From positions 1 through 64,000 of the forward strand of contig NZ_VZQQ01000022.1 of assembly GCF_014397785.1 (NCBI RefSeq): 64,000 nt of DNA. Reading direction: 5' to 3'. The stretch comes from Paraburkholderia podalyriae (GTDB lineage: Bacteria > Pseudomonadota > Gammaproteobacteria > Burkholderiales > Burkholderiaceae). The position numbers and the translations under genes were made by a program. The notes under the pieces are model-generated. The model had not been told where the DNA came from and searched no databases. It saw nothing but the letters and a program-made list of their open reading frames with translations. Below are positions 26,354-34,774 of this stretch, one piece after another. Position 1 is the stretch's first letter; each line of letters begins with the position of its first letter.

Positions 26354-27790
26354 ATGTCCCGGCCCTTCCTTTCCCGTTCGCCCGCCGTCGTGCGTCGCGC
26401 GAAACGCCTGTGGCGGCAATACGGTATCTTCTGGCTCGGTGCGATCGCCGTCGGTCTGGTCGCGGTGCTCTATGCGCGTCTGATCGACTGGGGGTATGAC
26501 GCGTTTCTCGACGTCCAGCATCGGTACGCGTGGGCGCCGCTCATCATCACACCCGCGGTCGCCGCGCTCGCGGTCTGGCTCACGCGCAAGTTCTTTCGCG
26601 GCTCAGAGGGCAGCGGCATCCCGCAGGTGATCGCGACGCTGCACACGAAGCAGCGCGGGTACGGCACGCGGCTGCTGTCGCTGCGGCTTCTGCTCGGCAA
26701 GATCGGCGTGTCGTTTCTCGCGATTCTCGGCGGCTTCACGATCGGCCGCGAAGGACCGACCGTGCAGGTCGGCGCCGCGCTGATGTTCAATTTGCGCCGG
26801 TTCTATCCGCGCTCGAATGCGCAGATCGAGCGGCAGCTCGCGTTGGCGGGCGCGGCAGCGGGTTTATCGGCGGCGTTCAATACACCGCTCGCGGGCGTCG
26901 TGTTCGCGATCGAGGAATTGACGCGCAGCTTCGAGGCTCGCACGAGCGGCGTGCTGATCACGGCGATCATCGTCGCGGGCGTGGTCGCGCTTGGCCTGAA
27001 CGGCAACTACACGTATTTCGGCACGATCCAGATCGGCGCGCATTTTCCCGATCTGCTCGCCGTCGCGGTGGTGCTCACCGCGAACGTCACGGGAATCGCG
27101 GGCGGCGTATTCGGCTGGCTGCTGCTCAATACCGCGCGCTGGATTCCGGCGCCGCTGCGTCAGTTGCATGGCGAGCGGCCGGTCGTGTTCGCCGCGCTGT
27201 GCGGCTTCACGATCGCGGTGGTCGGCGTGATCTCGGGCGGCACGACGTTCGGCAGCGGCTATACGGAAGCGCGCGGCCTGCTCGAGGGACACGAGCAATT
27301 GTCGGTGTTCTATCCGTTCCTGAAGATGATCGCGATGGTCGGCTCGTACCTGCCCGGCATTCCGGGCGGCATCTTCGCGCCGTCGCTGTCGATTGGCGCG
27401 GGCTTCGGCAATCTGCTGCACATGGTGTTCGATTCGATGCAATTGCCGATGCTGATCGCGCTCGCGATGGTCGGCTATCTGGCCGCGGTCACGCAGTCGC
27501 CGATCACGTCGTTCGTGATCGTGATGGAGATGATCGACGGCCACGCGCTGGTGATTTCGCTGATGGCCACCGCGTTGATCGCGAGCCGCGTGTCGCGCCT
27601 GTTCGCGCCGCCGCTTTATGAGTCGCTCGCCAAGCGCTACATGGCGCCGCTGCCACAGCCCGCGCCCGCGCCAGTGCCGGAAGTGCCCGAGGTCGAGGCG
27701 CCTGAAGCGGAAAGCGAGGACGGCGAGCCGCGCGCCGACGATGCCGCAGACGGCATCAAGACGGATACCTCCGACTCGCCGCGTCAGTAG
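26354..27790 (+). CDS. ClC-family chloride channel/exchanger
   Basis: An inner-membrane anion transporter of 478 residues. The three ion-pathway motifs are present: GSGIPQ, GREGPTVQVG (with the gating Glu) and GIPGGIFAPSLSIG. The internal EE pair in VVFAIEEL matches the proton-pathway glutamate of E. coli ClcA, suggesting a chloride/proton exchanger rather than a channel. The C-terminal ~45 residues are Pro/Glu/Asp-rich, with no CBS domain. ATG 26354 fits the family start; ATG 26276 is an upstream alternative. Its end overlaps a degenerate lipoprotein frame on the other strand. Confidence 0.9.
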   Translation: MSRPFLSRSPAVVRRAKRLWRQYGIFWLGAIAVGLVAVLYARLIDWGYDAFLDVQHRYAWAPLIITPAVAALAVWLTRKFFRGSEGSGIPQVIATLHTKQRGYGTRLLSLRLLLGKIGVSFLAILGGFTIGREGPTVQVGAALMFNLRRFYPRSNAQIERQLALAGAAAGLSAAFNTPLAGVVFAIEELTRSFEARTSGVLITAIIVAGVVALGLNGNYTYFGTIQIGAHFPDLLAVAVVLTANVTGIAGGVFGWLLLNTARWIPAPLRQLHGERPVVFAALCGFTIAVVGVISGGTTFGSGYTEARGLLEGHEQLSVFYPFLKMIAMVGSYLPGIPGGIFAPSLSIGAGFGNLLHMVFDSMQLPMLIALAMVGYLAAVTQSPITSFVIVMEMIDGHALVISLMATALIASRVSRLFAPPLYESLAKRYMAPLPQPAPAPVPEVPEVEAPEAESEDGEPRADDAADGIKTDTSDSPRQ

Positions 27791-27888
27791 ACGACCACGC
27801 GCGGCGCATGCACATACGGCGGCCGCGCCGGCACGACGACGCAGCCGGCCAGCATCACCGCCAGGGCGGCGAGCGCGAGCAGAATCTT
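27784..27888 (-). pseudogene. Small lipoprotein frame lacking a normal start codon
   Basis: The frame reads KILLALAALAVMLAGC, then VVVPARPPYVHAPRVVVY and stop. This is a near-perfect lipoprotein signal with an LAGC lipobox and a short Pro/Val tail. However, the codons before it are CAT AAA AAG, preceded by an in-frame TAA five codons further up, and no ATG, GTG or TTG is available. Only an ATT at 27885 could start it. It overlaps the ClC gene's last seven bases. It could be a recently broken gene or one using a rare start. Confidence 0.5.
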
Positions 27889-28110
27889 TTTATGCGGCGT
27901 AACCGGTTAAATGCGCGAGGGCGACGCTAGGCTGACGTTGCGCGTGTAACGGCACCGCTGGAGTGCAACGGTTCATTTCGACCGGGAAATGGCGAGCGCC
28001 GTGGAGATGCGAAGAGACGGCTTCAGACAGAAGCCAGAGAACGAGCCGAACGCCGCACGGCATCGCGTCGCTCCGACGCGACGCCATGCGACGTCCTGCA
28101 CATGATGCGA

Positions 28111-28128
28111 GATGGACCGCGGTCCATC
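28111..28128. repeat. Perfect 18-bp palindrome downstream of minE
   Basis: GATGGACCG is followed directly by CGGTCCATC. It lies six bases beyond the minE stop. There is no T run, so it is not a classical terminator; a protein-binding site or RNA-stabilising hairpin is possible. Confidence 0.5.
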
Positions 28129-28134
28129 CGAAGC

Positions 28135-28389
28135 TCAGGCCTGCGGTATTTCGATCTTGACTTCGAGCACCTCGAGATCGTCCTGACGCTCGAGACTCAC
28201 GCGAATGTCGTCATCGGAAATCTTCACGTACTTCGAGATCACGGCCACCAGTTCGCGTTGCAACGCAGGCAGATAATCGGCGGGCGGATGACCGCCGGCG
28301 CGCTCGTGCGCGATGATCAACTGCAGGCGTTCCTTCGCTACCGACGCGGACTTCTTTTTCTCGCCCAGCAAAAACGAAAGAATCGACAT
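28135..28389 (-). CDS. minE: Cell division topological specificity factor MinE
   Basis: The product is 84 residues, the usual length. It stimulates MinD ATPase and drives pole-to-pole oscillation so that MinC blocks septa only away from midcell. The N-terminal 'SILSFLLGEKKKSASVAKERLQLIIAHER' contains the membrane-targeting and MinD-binding helix, and the C-terminal half is the dimerising topological domain (DYLPALQRELVAVISKYV). It is the last gene of minC-minD-minE and starts 14 bases after minD. Confidence 0.95.
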   Translation of the reverse strand: MSILSFLLGEKKKSASVAKERLQLIIAHERAGGHPPADYLPALQRELVAVISKYVKISDDDIRVSLERQDDLEVLEVKIEIPQA

Positions 28390-28403
28390 TACGTGCGCTC
28401 CCC

Positions 28404-29219
28404 TTACTTGGTGCCGAAGAGGCGCTGCAGCAGCCCGGGCTTCTGGTAATCGACAAAGCGAAGCGATTTCTGCTCGCCGAGGAAACGCGACACGACGTCC
28501 TTATAGGCTTCGGCCACATCGGTGCCGTCCATATGCACGGCCGGCAGACCCTGGTTCGACGCGTGCAGCACCGCTTCCGATTCCGGAATCACGCCAATCA
28601 GATCGATGCGCAGAATTTCCTGGATGTCGGTAAGCGACAGCATTTCGCCTTCGCTGACGCGCTTCGGGTTGTAGCGGGTAATCAGCAGATGCTCCTTGAT
28701 CGGCTCCTTGCCTTCGATCGCGCGCTTGGTCTTCGACGACAGGATGCCGAGAATGCGATCGGAGTCGCGCACCGACGACACTTCCGGGTTCGTCACGATC
28801 AGCGCTTCGTCTGCGAAGTGCATCGCAAGCAGCGCGCCCGACTCGATACCGGCCGGCGAATCGCAGACGATGTATTCGAAGTCCATCTTGATCAGATCGT
28901 TGATGACCTTCTCGACGCCTTCCATCGTCAGCGCGTCTTTATCGCGCGTCTGCGAGGCCGGCAGGATGAACAGGTTCTCGCATTTCTTGTCTTTGATCAG
29001 CGCCTGGTTCAGATTCGCTTCGCCCTGGATCACGTTGATCAGGTCGTACACGACGCGACGCTCGCAGCCCATGATGAGGTCGAGGTTGCGCAGGCCGACG
29101 TCGAAGTCGATCACGGCGGTTTTGCTGCCGCGCAACGCGAGGGCCGACGCGAAGCTCGCGCTCGTGGTCGTCTTGCCCACGCCACCCTTGCCCGAAGTCA
29201 CCACAATGATTTTTGCCAT
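28404..29219 (-). CDS. minD: Septum site-determining ATPase MinD
   Basis: A membrane-binding P-loop ATPase of 271 residues that recruits MinC and MinE. It has the deviant Walker A GKGGVGKTT at residues 10-18, 'IDFDVGLRNLDLIMGCE', and a C-terminal amphipathic helix (QKPGLLQRLFGTK) for membrane binding. ATG 29219 is the family start, although the frame stays open to 29294. It is the middle gene of the min operon. Confidence 0.95.
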   Translation of the reverse strand: MAKIIVVTSGKGGVGKTTTSASFASALALRGSKTAVIDFDVGLRNLDLIMGCERRVVYDLINVIQGEANLNQALIKDKKCENLFILPASQTRDKDALTMEGVEKVINDLIKMDFEYIVCDSPAGIESGALLAMHFADEALIVTNPEVSSVRDSDRILGILSSKTKRAIEGKEPIKEHLLITRYNPKRVSEGEMLSLTDIQEILRIDLIGVIPESEAVLHASNQGLPAVHMDGTDVAEAYKDVVSRFLGEQKSLRFVDYQKPGLLQRLFGTK

Positions 29220-29325
29220 TACCCTTACCTTGTGTTCGTCAAATGCGTCAATTGATGCACGGCCCGCGTCGCCGTGAAACGCCACCTGCCGCAATCGCTC
29301 GAGGCAGCGCGCGTTTCGCGGCGCT

Positions 29326-30159
29326 TTACGTGAGCCGCAGCGGTTCGATCATCAGTTTTTCTTCTTCGAGCCAGATCTGCACCGGCTTGCCGAGCACGTC
29401 GGCGGGCAGAGGGTTCTCGGTCGTTCGATAGATGCCCGCGATCGAGATCAGTTCCGGTTCGAGACACGTGCAGAAGATGCGCGCGTCATGATTGCCCTGC
29501 ACGCCGGCCAATGCCCGGCCGCGCAGCGGCGCGTAAATATGGATGTTGCCTTCCGCGATCACCTCGGCGCCATTGCTGACGAGACCGAGCACGACCAGAT
29601 CGCCTTTTGCGTAGATGCGCTGACCGGAGCGCAGCGGCTTGTCGACCACCATCGTTTGCGGCGACGTGGCGAGGCGCACCGGCTCGGCGGCGGATGTGGA
29701 ATCGGCGGCGGCCGCGGCCGTGCCGGCTGCCGCGCTGGCGGTTGCGGACGCAGTGCTCGTCCCCGGGCTCGTCTCGGTGGCAGGTGCCGTGTCCGCCGCC
29801 GTCGCGGTGCTGTCGTCATCGGTCTGCTTCGCCGGCGCGCCGCGGCGGTCGCGCGCTTCGAGCAGCGGCAATCCCAACTCCGACGCCCATCCCTGCTCCG
29901 CATTCGCGACCACGCCGACCGGACGCATGCGCACGCTGTCGAGCAGTTGCGCGATGTCGGCGAGCGGCACGCGCTCGTTGTCGGCGAGACGCCGCACGTC
30001 GATCGCGACGACGTCGTTAGCGAAGAATTCAGGGGTCGCCTCGAAGCGTCGCGTCAGTTCGGCACGCATCGAATCGAGGTCGGTCGTTTTGACCACGAAC
30101 ATCAGCGTGTCGACAGAGCCGCTGCGCAGTTCGAAAAAGGGCGATTTCTTGGGCGACAT
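29326..30159 (-). CDS. minC: Septum site-determining protein MinC
   Basis: An inhibitor of FtsZ polymerisation. It has 277 residues: an N-terminal domain (SPKKSPFFELRSGSVDTLMFVVKT), an Ala/Thr/Ser-rich linker of about 60 residues, and the C-terminal beta-helix domain (RSGQRIYAKGDLVVLG, AEGNIHIYAPLRGRALAG) that binds MinD and dimerises. The linker is long compared with E. coli MinC, which is common in Burkholderiales. It is the first gene of minCDE, about 105 bases before minD. Confidence 0.93.
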   Translation of the reverse strand: MSPKKSPFFELRSGSVDTLMFVVKTTDLDSMRAELTRRFEATPEFFANDVVAIDVRRLADNERVPLADIAQLLDSVRMRPVGVVANAEQGWASELGLPLLEARDRRGAPAKQTDDDSTATAADTAPATETSPGTSTASATASAAAGTAAAAADSTSAAEPVRLATSPQTMVVDKPLRSGQRIYAKGDLVVLGLVSNGAEVIAEGNIHIYAPLRGRALAGVQGNHDARIFCTCLEPELISIAGIYRTTENPLPADVLGKPVQIWLEEEKLMIEPLRLT

Positions 30160-30365
30160 AGGTTCGGCAAAAAATTTTGCGTATTTTACAGGCGTACACG
30201 CGTGCGGCCACTATTTTTCCCGGGAGAATCGGTGCTCGCGCGCGGACGCAATGCGTGCCGTCGAGGCGATCGACGCGCGACGGCGCGAAAGAAATGCTGG
30301 CGGGAAAAGACCGCGATGAAGGGACGGCGAACACGAGCGGCGCGCGCGACGCGCCGCCTGGGCGA

Positions 30366-30899
30366 TCACTGCTGAAACACCCGCGAGGTGGCCGGCACGT
30401 GCCGCACCAGCAGACTTTCCACCTGCTCGGGTGCGCGCTCGACGCGCCGATGTTCGCCGGTCGGGCCAAAGCCGAGCGCCTCGTAAAAGCGCATCCCGTT
30501 GCGGTTGGCGTCGGAGACCCAGGCGTAGATTTCCGTGGCGCCCGCATTCGCGAGCCAGCTGCTCGCGGTATCGACGAGCAACTCGCCGGCGCGCAGATGA
30601 CGCACGGCCGGCGCCACCCACAATTCGCAGACGAACGCGCGCCGCGCCGCGGTGTCGTCGAAATGCGCCTCGATCAGGCCTGCCGGATGGCCCTCGGTGT
30701 AGAGGAGGAACGTACCGACGGATTGCGAAACCGCGTGGACCGCCGCGGTCGCGTCGAAACTGGCGGCATCGGCCGACAACGCGTCCTCGAGCGTCGCGCC
30801 GAAGGCATACGGCGCCTCCCGCAGCGAGGCCGTGCGGAGTTCGCGAAAAACGGCGCCCTGATCAGCGGTGATGCGGCGAACGGTCAATGACGGACTCAT
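30366..30899 (-). CDS. GNAT-family N-acetyltransferase
   Basis: The product is 177 residues. It transfers an acetyl group from acetyl-CoA to an unknown amine. Acceptor and cofactor features are 'FVCELWVAPAVRHLRAGELLV', a slightly altered acetyl-CoA-binding loop (the usual R-x-x-G-x-G/A), and the C-terminal 'NRNGMRFYEALGFGPTGEHR'. ATG 30899 starts the conserved fold. It is a single gene between min and map with no evident functional link. Confidence 0.85.
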   Translation of the reverse strand: MSPSLTVRRITADQGAVFRELRTASLREAPYAFGATLEDALSADAASFDATAAVHAVSQSVGTFLLYTEGHPAGLIEAHFDDTAARRAFVCELWVAPAVRHLRAGELLVDTASSWLANAGATEIYAWVSDANRNGMRFYEALGFGPTGEHRRVERAPEQVESLLVRHVPATSRVFQQ

Positions 30900-30990
30900 G
30901 CAGACGAAAACCCCTGGAAACCCTAACGCATAGCTTTAACCGAACCGGCCGGCGAGTCAAATTATTATTGACCCGAACATGCGGTCTCGC

Positions 30991-31776
30991 TCACGGCGCC
31001 TCATAGTCGCCAGTGCCGTCCGGCCATGGCGTCAGCAGTTCATAGCCGTCGTCGGTGACCGCGACCATGTGCTCCCATTGCGCCGACAGCGAGCGGTCTT
31101 TCGTGATCACGGTCCAGCCGTCGCGCTGCACCGACGTGCCGGCGCGGCCCGCGTTGATCATCGGCTCGATCGTGAAGACCATGCCCGGCTTCAGGCGCAC
31201 ACCCTGACCCGGCTGTCCGTAGTGCAGCACCTGCGGGTCCTCGTGATAGACCTTGCCGATGCCGTGCCCGCAGTAGTCGCGCACGATCGAGAAGCCCTCG
31301 CGCTGCGCGACCTTCTGGATCGCGTGGCCGACGTCGCCGAGCGTCGCGCCCGGCTTCACCTCGCGGATGCCGGCCACCATCGCCTCGTAGGTCGTGTCGA
31401 TCAGCGCGCGCGCGACCGTGCTCGGCTGGCCGACGCAGTACATGCGGCTCGTGTCGCCGAAATAGCCATCCTTGATGATCGCGACGTCGATGTTGATGAT
31501 GTCGCCGTCCTTCAGGACCTCGCTTCGATTCGGGATGCCGTGACACACGATATGGTTGACCGACGTGCAGACGGTCTTCGGAAAGCCCAGATAGCCGACG
31601 TTGGCCGGAATCGCTTTTTGCGTGTGGACGATGTAGTCGTTGCACAGCGCGTCGAGCTCGTCGGTGGAGACGCCTGCCTTGACGTGCTCGCCGATCATGG
31701 CCAGCACATCAGCCGCGAGGCGGCCTGCAATGCGCAGCTTCGCGAGATCGTCGGAGGTCTTGTAGGTAATGGCCAT
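30991..31776 (-). CDS. map: Methionine aminopeptidase, type I
   Basis: This enzyme removes the initiator Met from new proteins. It is 261 residues. The five metal ligands are in place: Asp in INIDVAII and YFGDTSR, His in CGHGIGKVYHEDP, Glu in VFTIEPMI and Glu in WEHMVAV. HGIPN carries the substrate-binding His. It lies alone rather than beside rpsB, where the housekeeping copy usually sits, so it may be a second copy. ATG 31776 is preferred over the open frame up to 31941. Confidence 0.93.
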   Translation of the reverse strand: MAITYKTSDDLAKLRIAGRLAADVLAMIGEHVKAGVSTDELDALCNDYIVHTQKAIPANVGYLGFPKTVCTSVNHIVCHGIPNRSEVLKDGDIINIDVAIIKDGYFGDTSRMYCVGQPSTVARALIDTTYEAMVAGIREVKPGATLGDVGHAIQKVAQREGFSIVRDYCGHGIGKVYHEDPQVLHYGQPGQGVRLKPGMVFTIEPMINAGRAGTSVQRDGWTVITKDRSLSAQWEHMVAVTDDGYELLTPWPDGTGDYEAP

Positions 31777-31924
31777 GAATTCAGTCGATGTGAGTCGCGG
31801 GGTCAAGCGCGAGATGACCCGCCGCGCCCGAGAGCCCGGCGGCCCGCAACCGCCGCTCGATCGGGCGATTTCGGGCAATTGTACAGAGGAACGCCAATGA
31901 ATCCCTCGAAAACCGGCTGAAGCG

Positions 31925-32191
31925 GTGCACCACGACGGCATCGCCAGGATTCAGCAGGTGGGCATCGCGATCACGCAGATGGACGAGGTCACGCGGCAGA
32001 ACGCGGCACTCGTCGAGAAAAGTGCGGCGGCGGCCGCGTCGCTCGCGGATCAGGCGCGAGCGTTGAGGGAGGTGATGGAGGGGTTCGGGGTGGATGAGGC
32101 GCCCGCACCCCCGCCTCGATACTCTGAAGGGAAGATTGGGCGCCGCCGTCAGGCCCGGCGACATGCCGCTCCTGGCACCGGGCAGCATTGA
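31925..32191 (+). pseudogene. C-terminal fragment of a methyl-accepting chemotaxis receptor
   Basis: The first ~57 codons read IARIQQVGIAITQMDEVTRQ, then NAALVEKSAAAAASLADQA and RALREVMEGF, the standard end of a chemotaxis receptor signalling domain (after the hairpin tip, towards the C-terminus). No ligand-binding, membrane or HAMP part exists upstream; map starts at 31776 on the other strand. It is therefore a remnant, beginning near 31925. The last ~30 codons have no recognised similarity. Confidence 0.7.
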
Positions 32192-32230
32192 CTACGGACG
32201 GACGGAACTGCTTGCGTCGACAGCCGCGGC

Positions 32231-33838
32231 CTAGTTGTCGGGATGGGCCGCCGTGAAGCTTTGGAAAGCACTGTATGACGGATTCAACGGTGAACCGTTG
32301 ATCATGATGCCGTACGTCTGGTCGCCGCTGTCGAGCACGTAATACATGACGGACTGGATATTGTGCGTCTTGCGGTTCTGATAGTACTCGCCGAGCTTCG
32401 TCGAGATGTAGTTGGAACGATAGGCTTGCGTTCGGTCCGGTCCGGTGTTCCACTCGGTGACGATGAACGGCACGCCATACCGGGCCTTGCAATAGGTCGG
32501 CAGATCGAAGCCCGGCTGCGCGCCGTCCGTCCCGACGTCGAACAGATCGCCGTACACCTCGTAGTTGTGCCACGTGGTGATGTCCCAGCGCACGGTCGGG
32601 TGACCGCCGCTACCATCCGGTTGCATACCGTCCCAGAGCGCGTCCGCCGCGCCGACATCGTTCACGCAGAAGTTGATGCCGCATTTGGCGTTGGACTGAA
32701 CCGACTTCACGCCGTCGATCATCCCGCGCATCACGCCGCGCATCACCGGCCAGTTCGCGTTGTTGAAGTCCGACGCCCTCGTGCCTGCAGCGGTGAAGTC
32801 GAGCACGGTGGCGTTCGTCCGCGTCAGCTCATTGCCGCATTCGTAGATCGTGACGCCATACGGCTTCAGTGCGTTCGCGATGCCCTGAGCTACCGCGTAA
32901 CCCTGGCTGTAAGCGGCATTCTCGCCAGCCAGCAGGTTGCCGTTGGAGTCGTAGACGCCCTGGTTGATCAGCACGATCAGCGTCATCCCCGCCGACTGGA
33001 AAGCCTGCGCGAGTCCGACCAGCGCGTTCAACTCGTTCGACGTGTTGGTGCCGCCGACGCGATAGCTCGTGCAACCCATCCCCTTCAGGATCGACACGAT
33101 CTGTTGGGGCGTGTAGGTGTAGTCGAAGTGGCCGTTCATGCCGTAGAACATGCCAGCGGGAGGTGCGATCGCGGTGCGCGGATCGTTACAGTTCAGCCAA
33201 TGGCCGGCGGTGTCGGTGTTCACGTAGAACTGGCCACCCGTGCCGCAATGCCAGATCTTGCCGCCGTACCACAACACGAGCGAGACGTTGTACGTGTCGC
33301 CGACCGTCGCCCCGTTGCGGTAAATGACGCCGTTAGTCAGCGTCCAGATTGCGCCGGACTTGTCGATGATGTACGGCGAAGCGGGCAGCGAGGTGCCATC
33401 GGCTGAGGTGCCGCCGAGGCGCGGGTCGTTGCAGCCCACCCAGCCCGAGCCCGTCCATTCGTAGAACTGACCACCCGTACCTTCGTGATAAATCACGCCG
33501 CCGTAAAACAGCACGAGCGAGACGTTGAAGGTGTTGCCTGCCGCCGACCCGTTGCGGTAGACCGAACCTCCGGAAAGGGTCCAGACGTTGCCGGAGTTGT
33601 CCGTGATGGACGTGGCGGGCGGCATGGAAATGCTGTTCGGATCGCTCGTCTTCGCAGTCGGCGTTGTATTGCTCGAGGTACCGGACGCACCCGAAGCTGC
33701 AGCAGCACCGGAAGCGCCAGTCGCGGCGGCAGCCTTGCCGCTCGCGTTTGAGGATTCACCGCCGCCACCACATGCGGCCAAAAGATAACTTGCGCTGAGG
33801 GCCGTCAGGCCGCCGAGAAATTGACGTCGTTTTAACAT
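32231..33838 (-). CDS. Tat-exported glycoside hydrolase-like lipoprotein with duplicated N-terminal module
   Basis: The product is 535 residues. The N-terminus MLKRRQFLGGLTALSASYLL with AAC at 21-23 combines a twin-arginine pattern and a lipobox. A low-complexity Gly/Ser/Ala/Thr stretch follows (24-75). Two tandem ~65-residue modules (77-140 and 157-221) share VWTL/IWTL, VYRNG/IYRNG, NVSLVL, YGG, GTGGQFY and CNDPR. From about 230 there is a TIM-barrel-type glycosidase domain with ECGNE (E337, probable acid/base) and TEWNTG (E462, probable nucleophile), as in clan GH-A enzymes. It likely acts on a polysaccharide outside the cytoplasm; the substrate is unknown. Confidence 0.75.
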   Translation of the reverse strand: MLKRRQFLGGLTALSASYLLAACGGGGESSNASGKAAAATGASGAAAASGASGTSSNTTPTAKTSDPNSISMPPATSITDNSGNVWTLSGGSVYRNGSAAGNTFNVSLVLFYGGVIYHEGTGGQFYEWTGSGWVGCNDPRLGGTSADGTSLPASPYIIDKSGAIWTLTNGVIYRNGATVGDTYNVSLVLWYGGKIWHCGTGGQFYVNTDTAGHWLNCNDPRTAIAPPAGMFYGMNGHFDYTYTPQQIVSILKGMGCTSYRVGGTNTSNELNALVGLAQAFQSAGMTLIVLINQGVYDSNGNLLAGENAAYSQGYAVAQGIANALKPYGVTIYECGNELTRTNATVLDFTAAGTRASDFNNANWPVMRGVMRGMIDGVKSVQSNAKCGINFCVNDVGAADALWDGMQPDGSGGHPTVRWDITTWHNYEVYGDLFDVGTDGAQPGFDLPTYCKARYGVPFIVTEWNTGPDRTQAYRSNYISTKLGEYYQNRKTHNIQSVMYYVLDSGDQTYGIMINGSPLNPSYSAFQSFTAAHPDN

Positions 33839-34530
33839 GCGGAGTAATTCCAAATGTCGGGAAAATTCCCGATAAAAAGACCAAAAAGGATTTGCCTTGA
33901 TTCGGACGGACAATAAGGATTCGTGCAAAGACAGATTTGCAGTCCTTAAAAACAGCTGTCCTGAAGTGCCTTGAACGCACGTTTGTGATGTCCGATTGAA
34001 CCGATGCTCGCGAAGGTGCTTCTCGCGGTGGTCCAGATTGACAGGGCCGGGTGCGTGTCGGATCGCGATTGTTTGCCCCGCGAACCTTTTACCGATTGCT
34101 GCCGCAGATGTCGTTCTTAGGAAAATTCTTCCCGTAAAAGCTGCTGACGGCGTAAATCGTACCCTGAATGAATGACTGAGCCCAACTAAAAATCGTATTT
34201 ATTTGTAAAAAAAGGCAGATCTTGCCGAGACCTGTGGGGTCGGCGAAGATTCGCACTTTCAGAAGTCGATCAGGGGGCAGGTCGCCCGAAAATTTTCGTA
34301 CTTCGACCCCCAATAGCACGGGACCGCCAAGCTCCTGGTATGTCCGGCATATGAATAGGGGGACAGTGCAGCAGGTATTGCTTAAGGTATTTGTATGGAA
34401 ACAGAATAAAAATGAACGCGAGCAACGAATTAGCTCGCGTACACAAAATCGAAACAATGGATTTCGCCAATAGAAATGATGCTTGAACAACCTCGTATTG
34501 CCCTGGCAAAGCAATACAGTAACTTAAAGC
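33839..34530. other. AT-richer gene-free stretch next to tRNA-Ser
   Basis: About 690 bases of clearly lower GC than the surroundings. Frames at 34089-34514 (minus) and 34222-34473 (plus) are open, but neither has a credible start signal or a family I recognise; both contain frequent rare-looking codons. A remnant of an integrated element is plausible because tRNA genes are common attachment sites. The region also contains the upstream region of the glycosidase gene. Confidence 0.45.
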
Positions 34531-34567
34531 AAAAAACCCCTTGATCTCGGTGAAATCAAGGGGTTTT
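34531..34567 (-). terminator. Rho-independent terminator of tRNA-Ser
   Basis: On the minus strand AACCCCTTGAT and ATCAAGGGGTT form an 11-bp stem with a nine-base loop, followed by six T's. Confidence 0.9.
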
Positions 34568-34574
34568 CAGAATT

Positions 34575-34664
34575 TGGCGGAAAGGGTGAGATTCGAACTC
34601 ACGGTACCCCTAAAGGTACACTGGATTTCGAGTCCAGCGCATTCGACCACTCTGCCACCTTTCC
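34575..34664 (-). tRNA. tRNA-Ser (anticodon CGA)
   Basis: On the minus strand the acceptor arm GGAAAGG pairs with CCTTTCC, with discriminator G and an encoded CCA. The anticodon arm CTGGA-CTCGAAA-TCCAG gives anticodon CGA (reads UCG). A long variable arm (GTACC/GGTAC) and the T-loop TTCGAAT are typical of serine tRNA. It is a class II tRNA, 87 nt plus CCA. Confidence 0.96.
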
Positions 34665-34774
34665 GGGTATCCCAACTTGCTACCGCTTCGTCGGATCCAA
34701 GCGGGCCGCTGCTTGGGAGAACAAGATTATAGAACAGCTCGAATTAATTTTCCAAGCCCCTCCGCAAAAAACTT

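Noticed and set aside
34089..34514. Frame of 141 codons in the AT-rich stretch near tRNA-Ser
   Set aside because: No family, no start signal, and conflicting open frames on the other strand; treated as non-coding or remnant.
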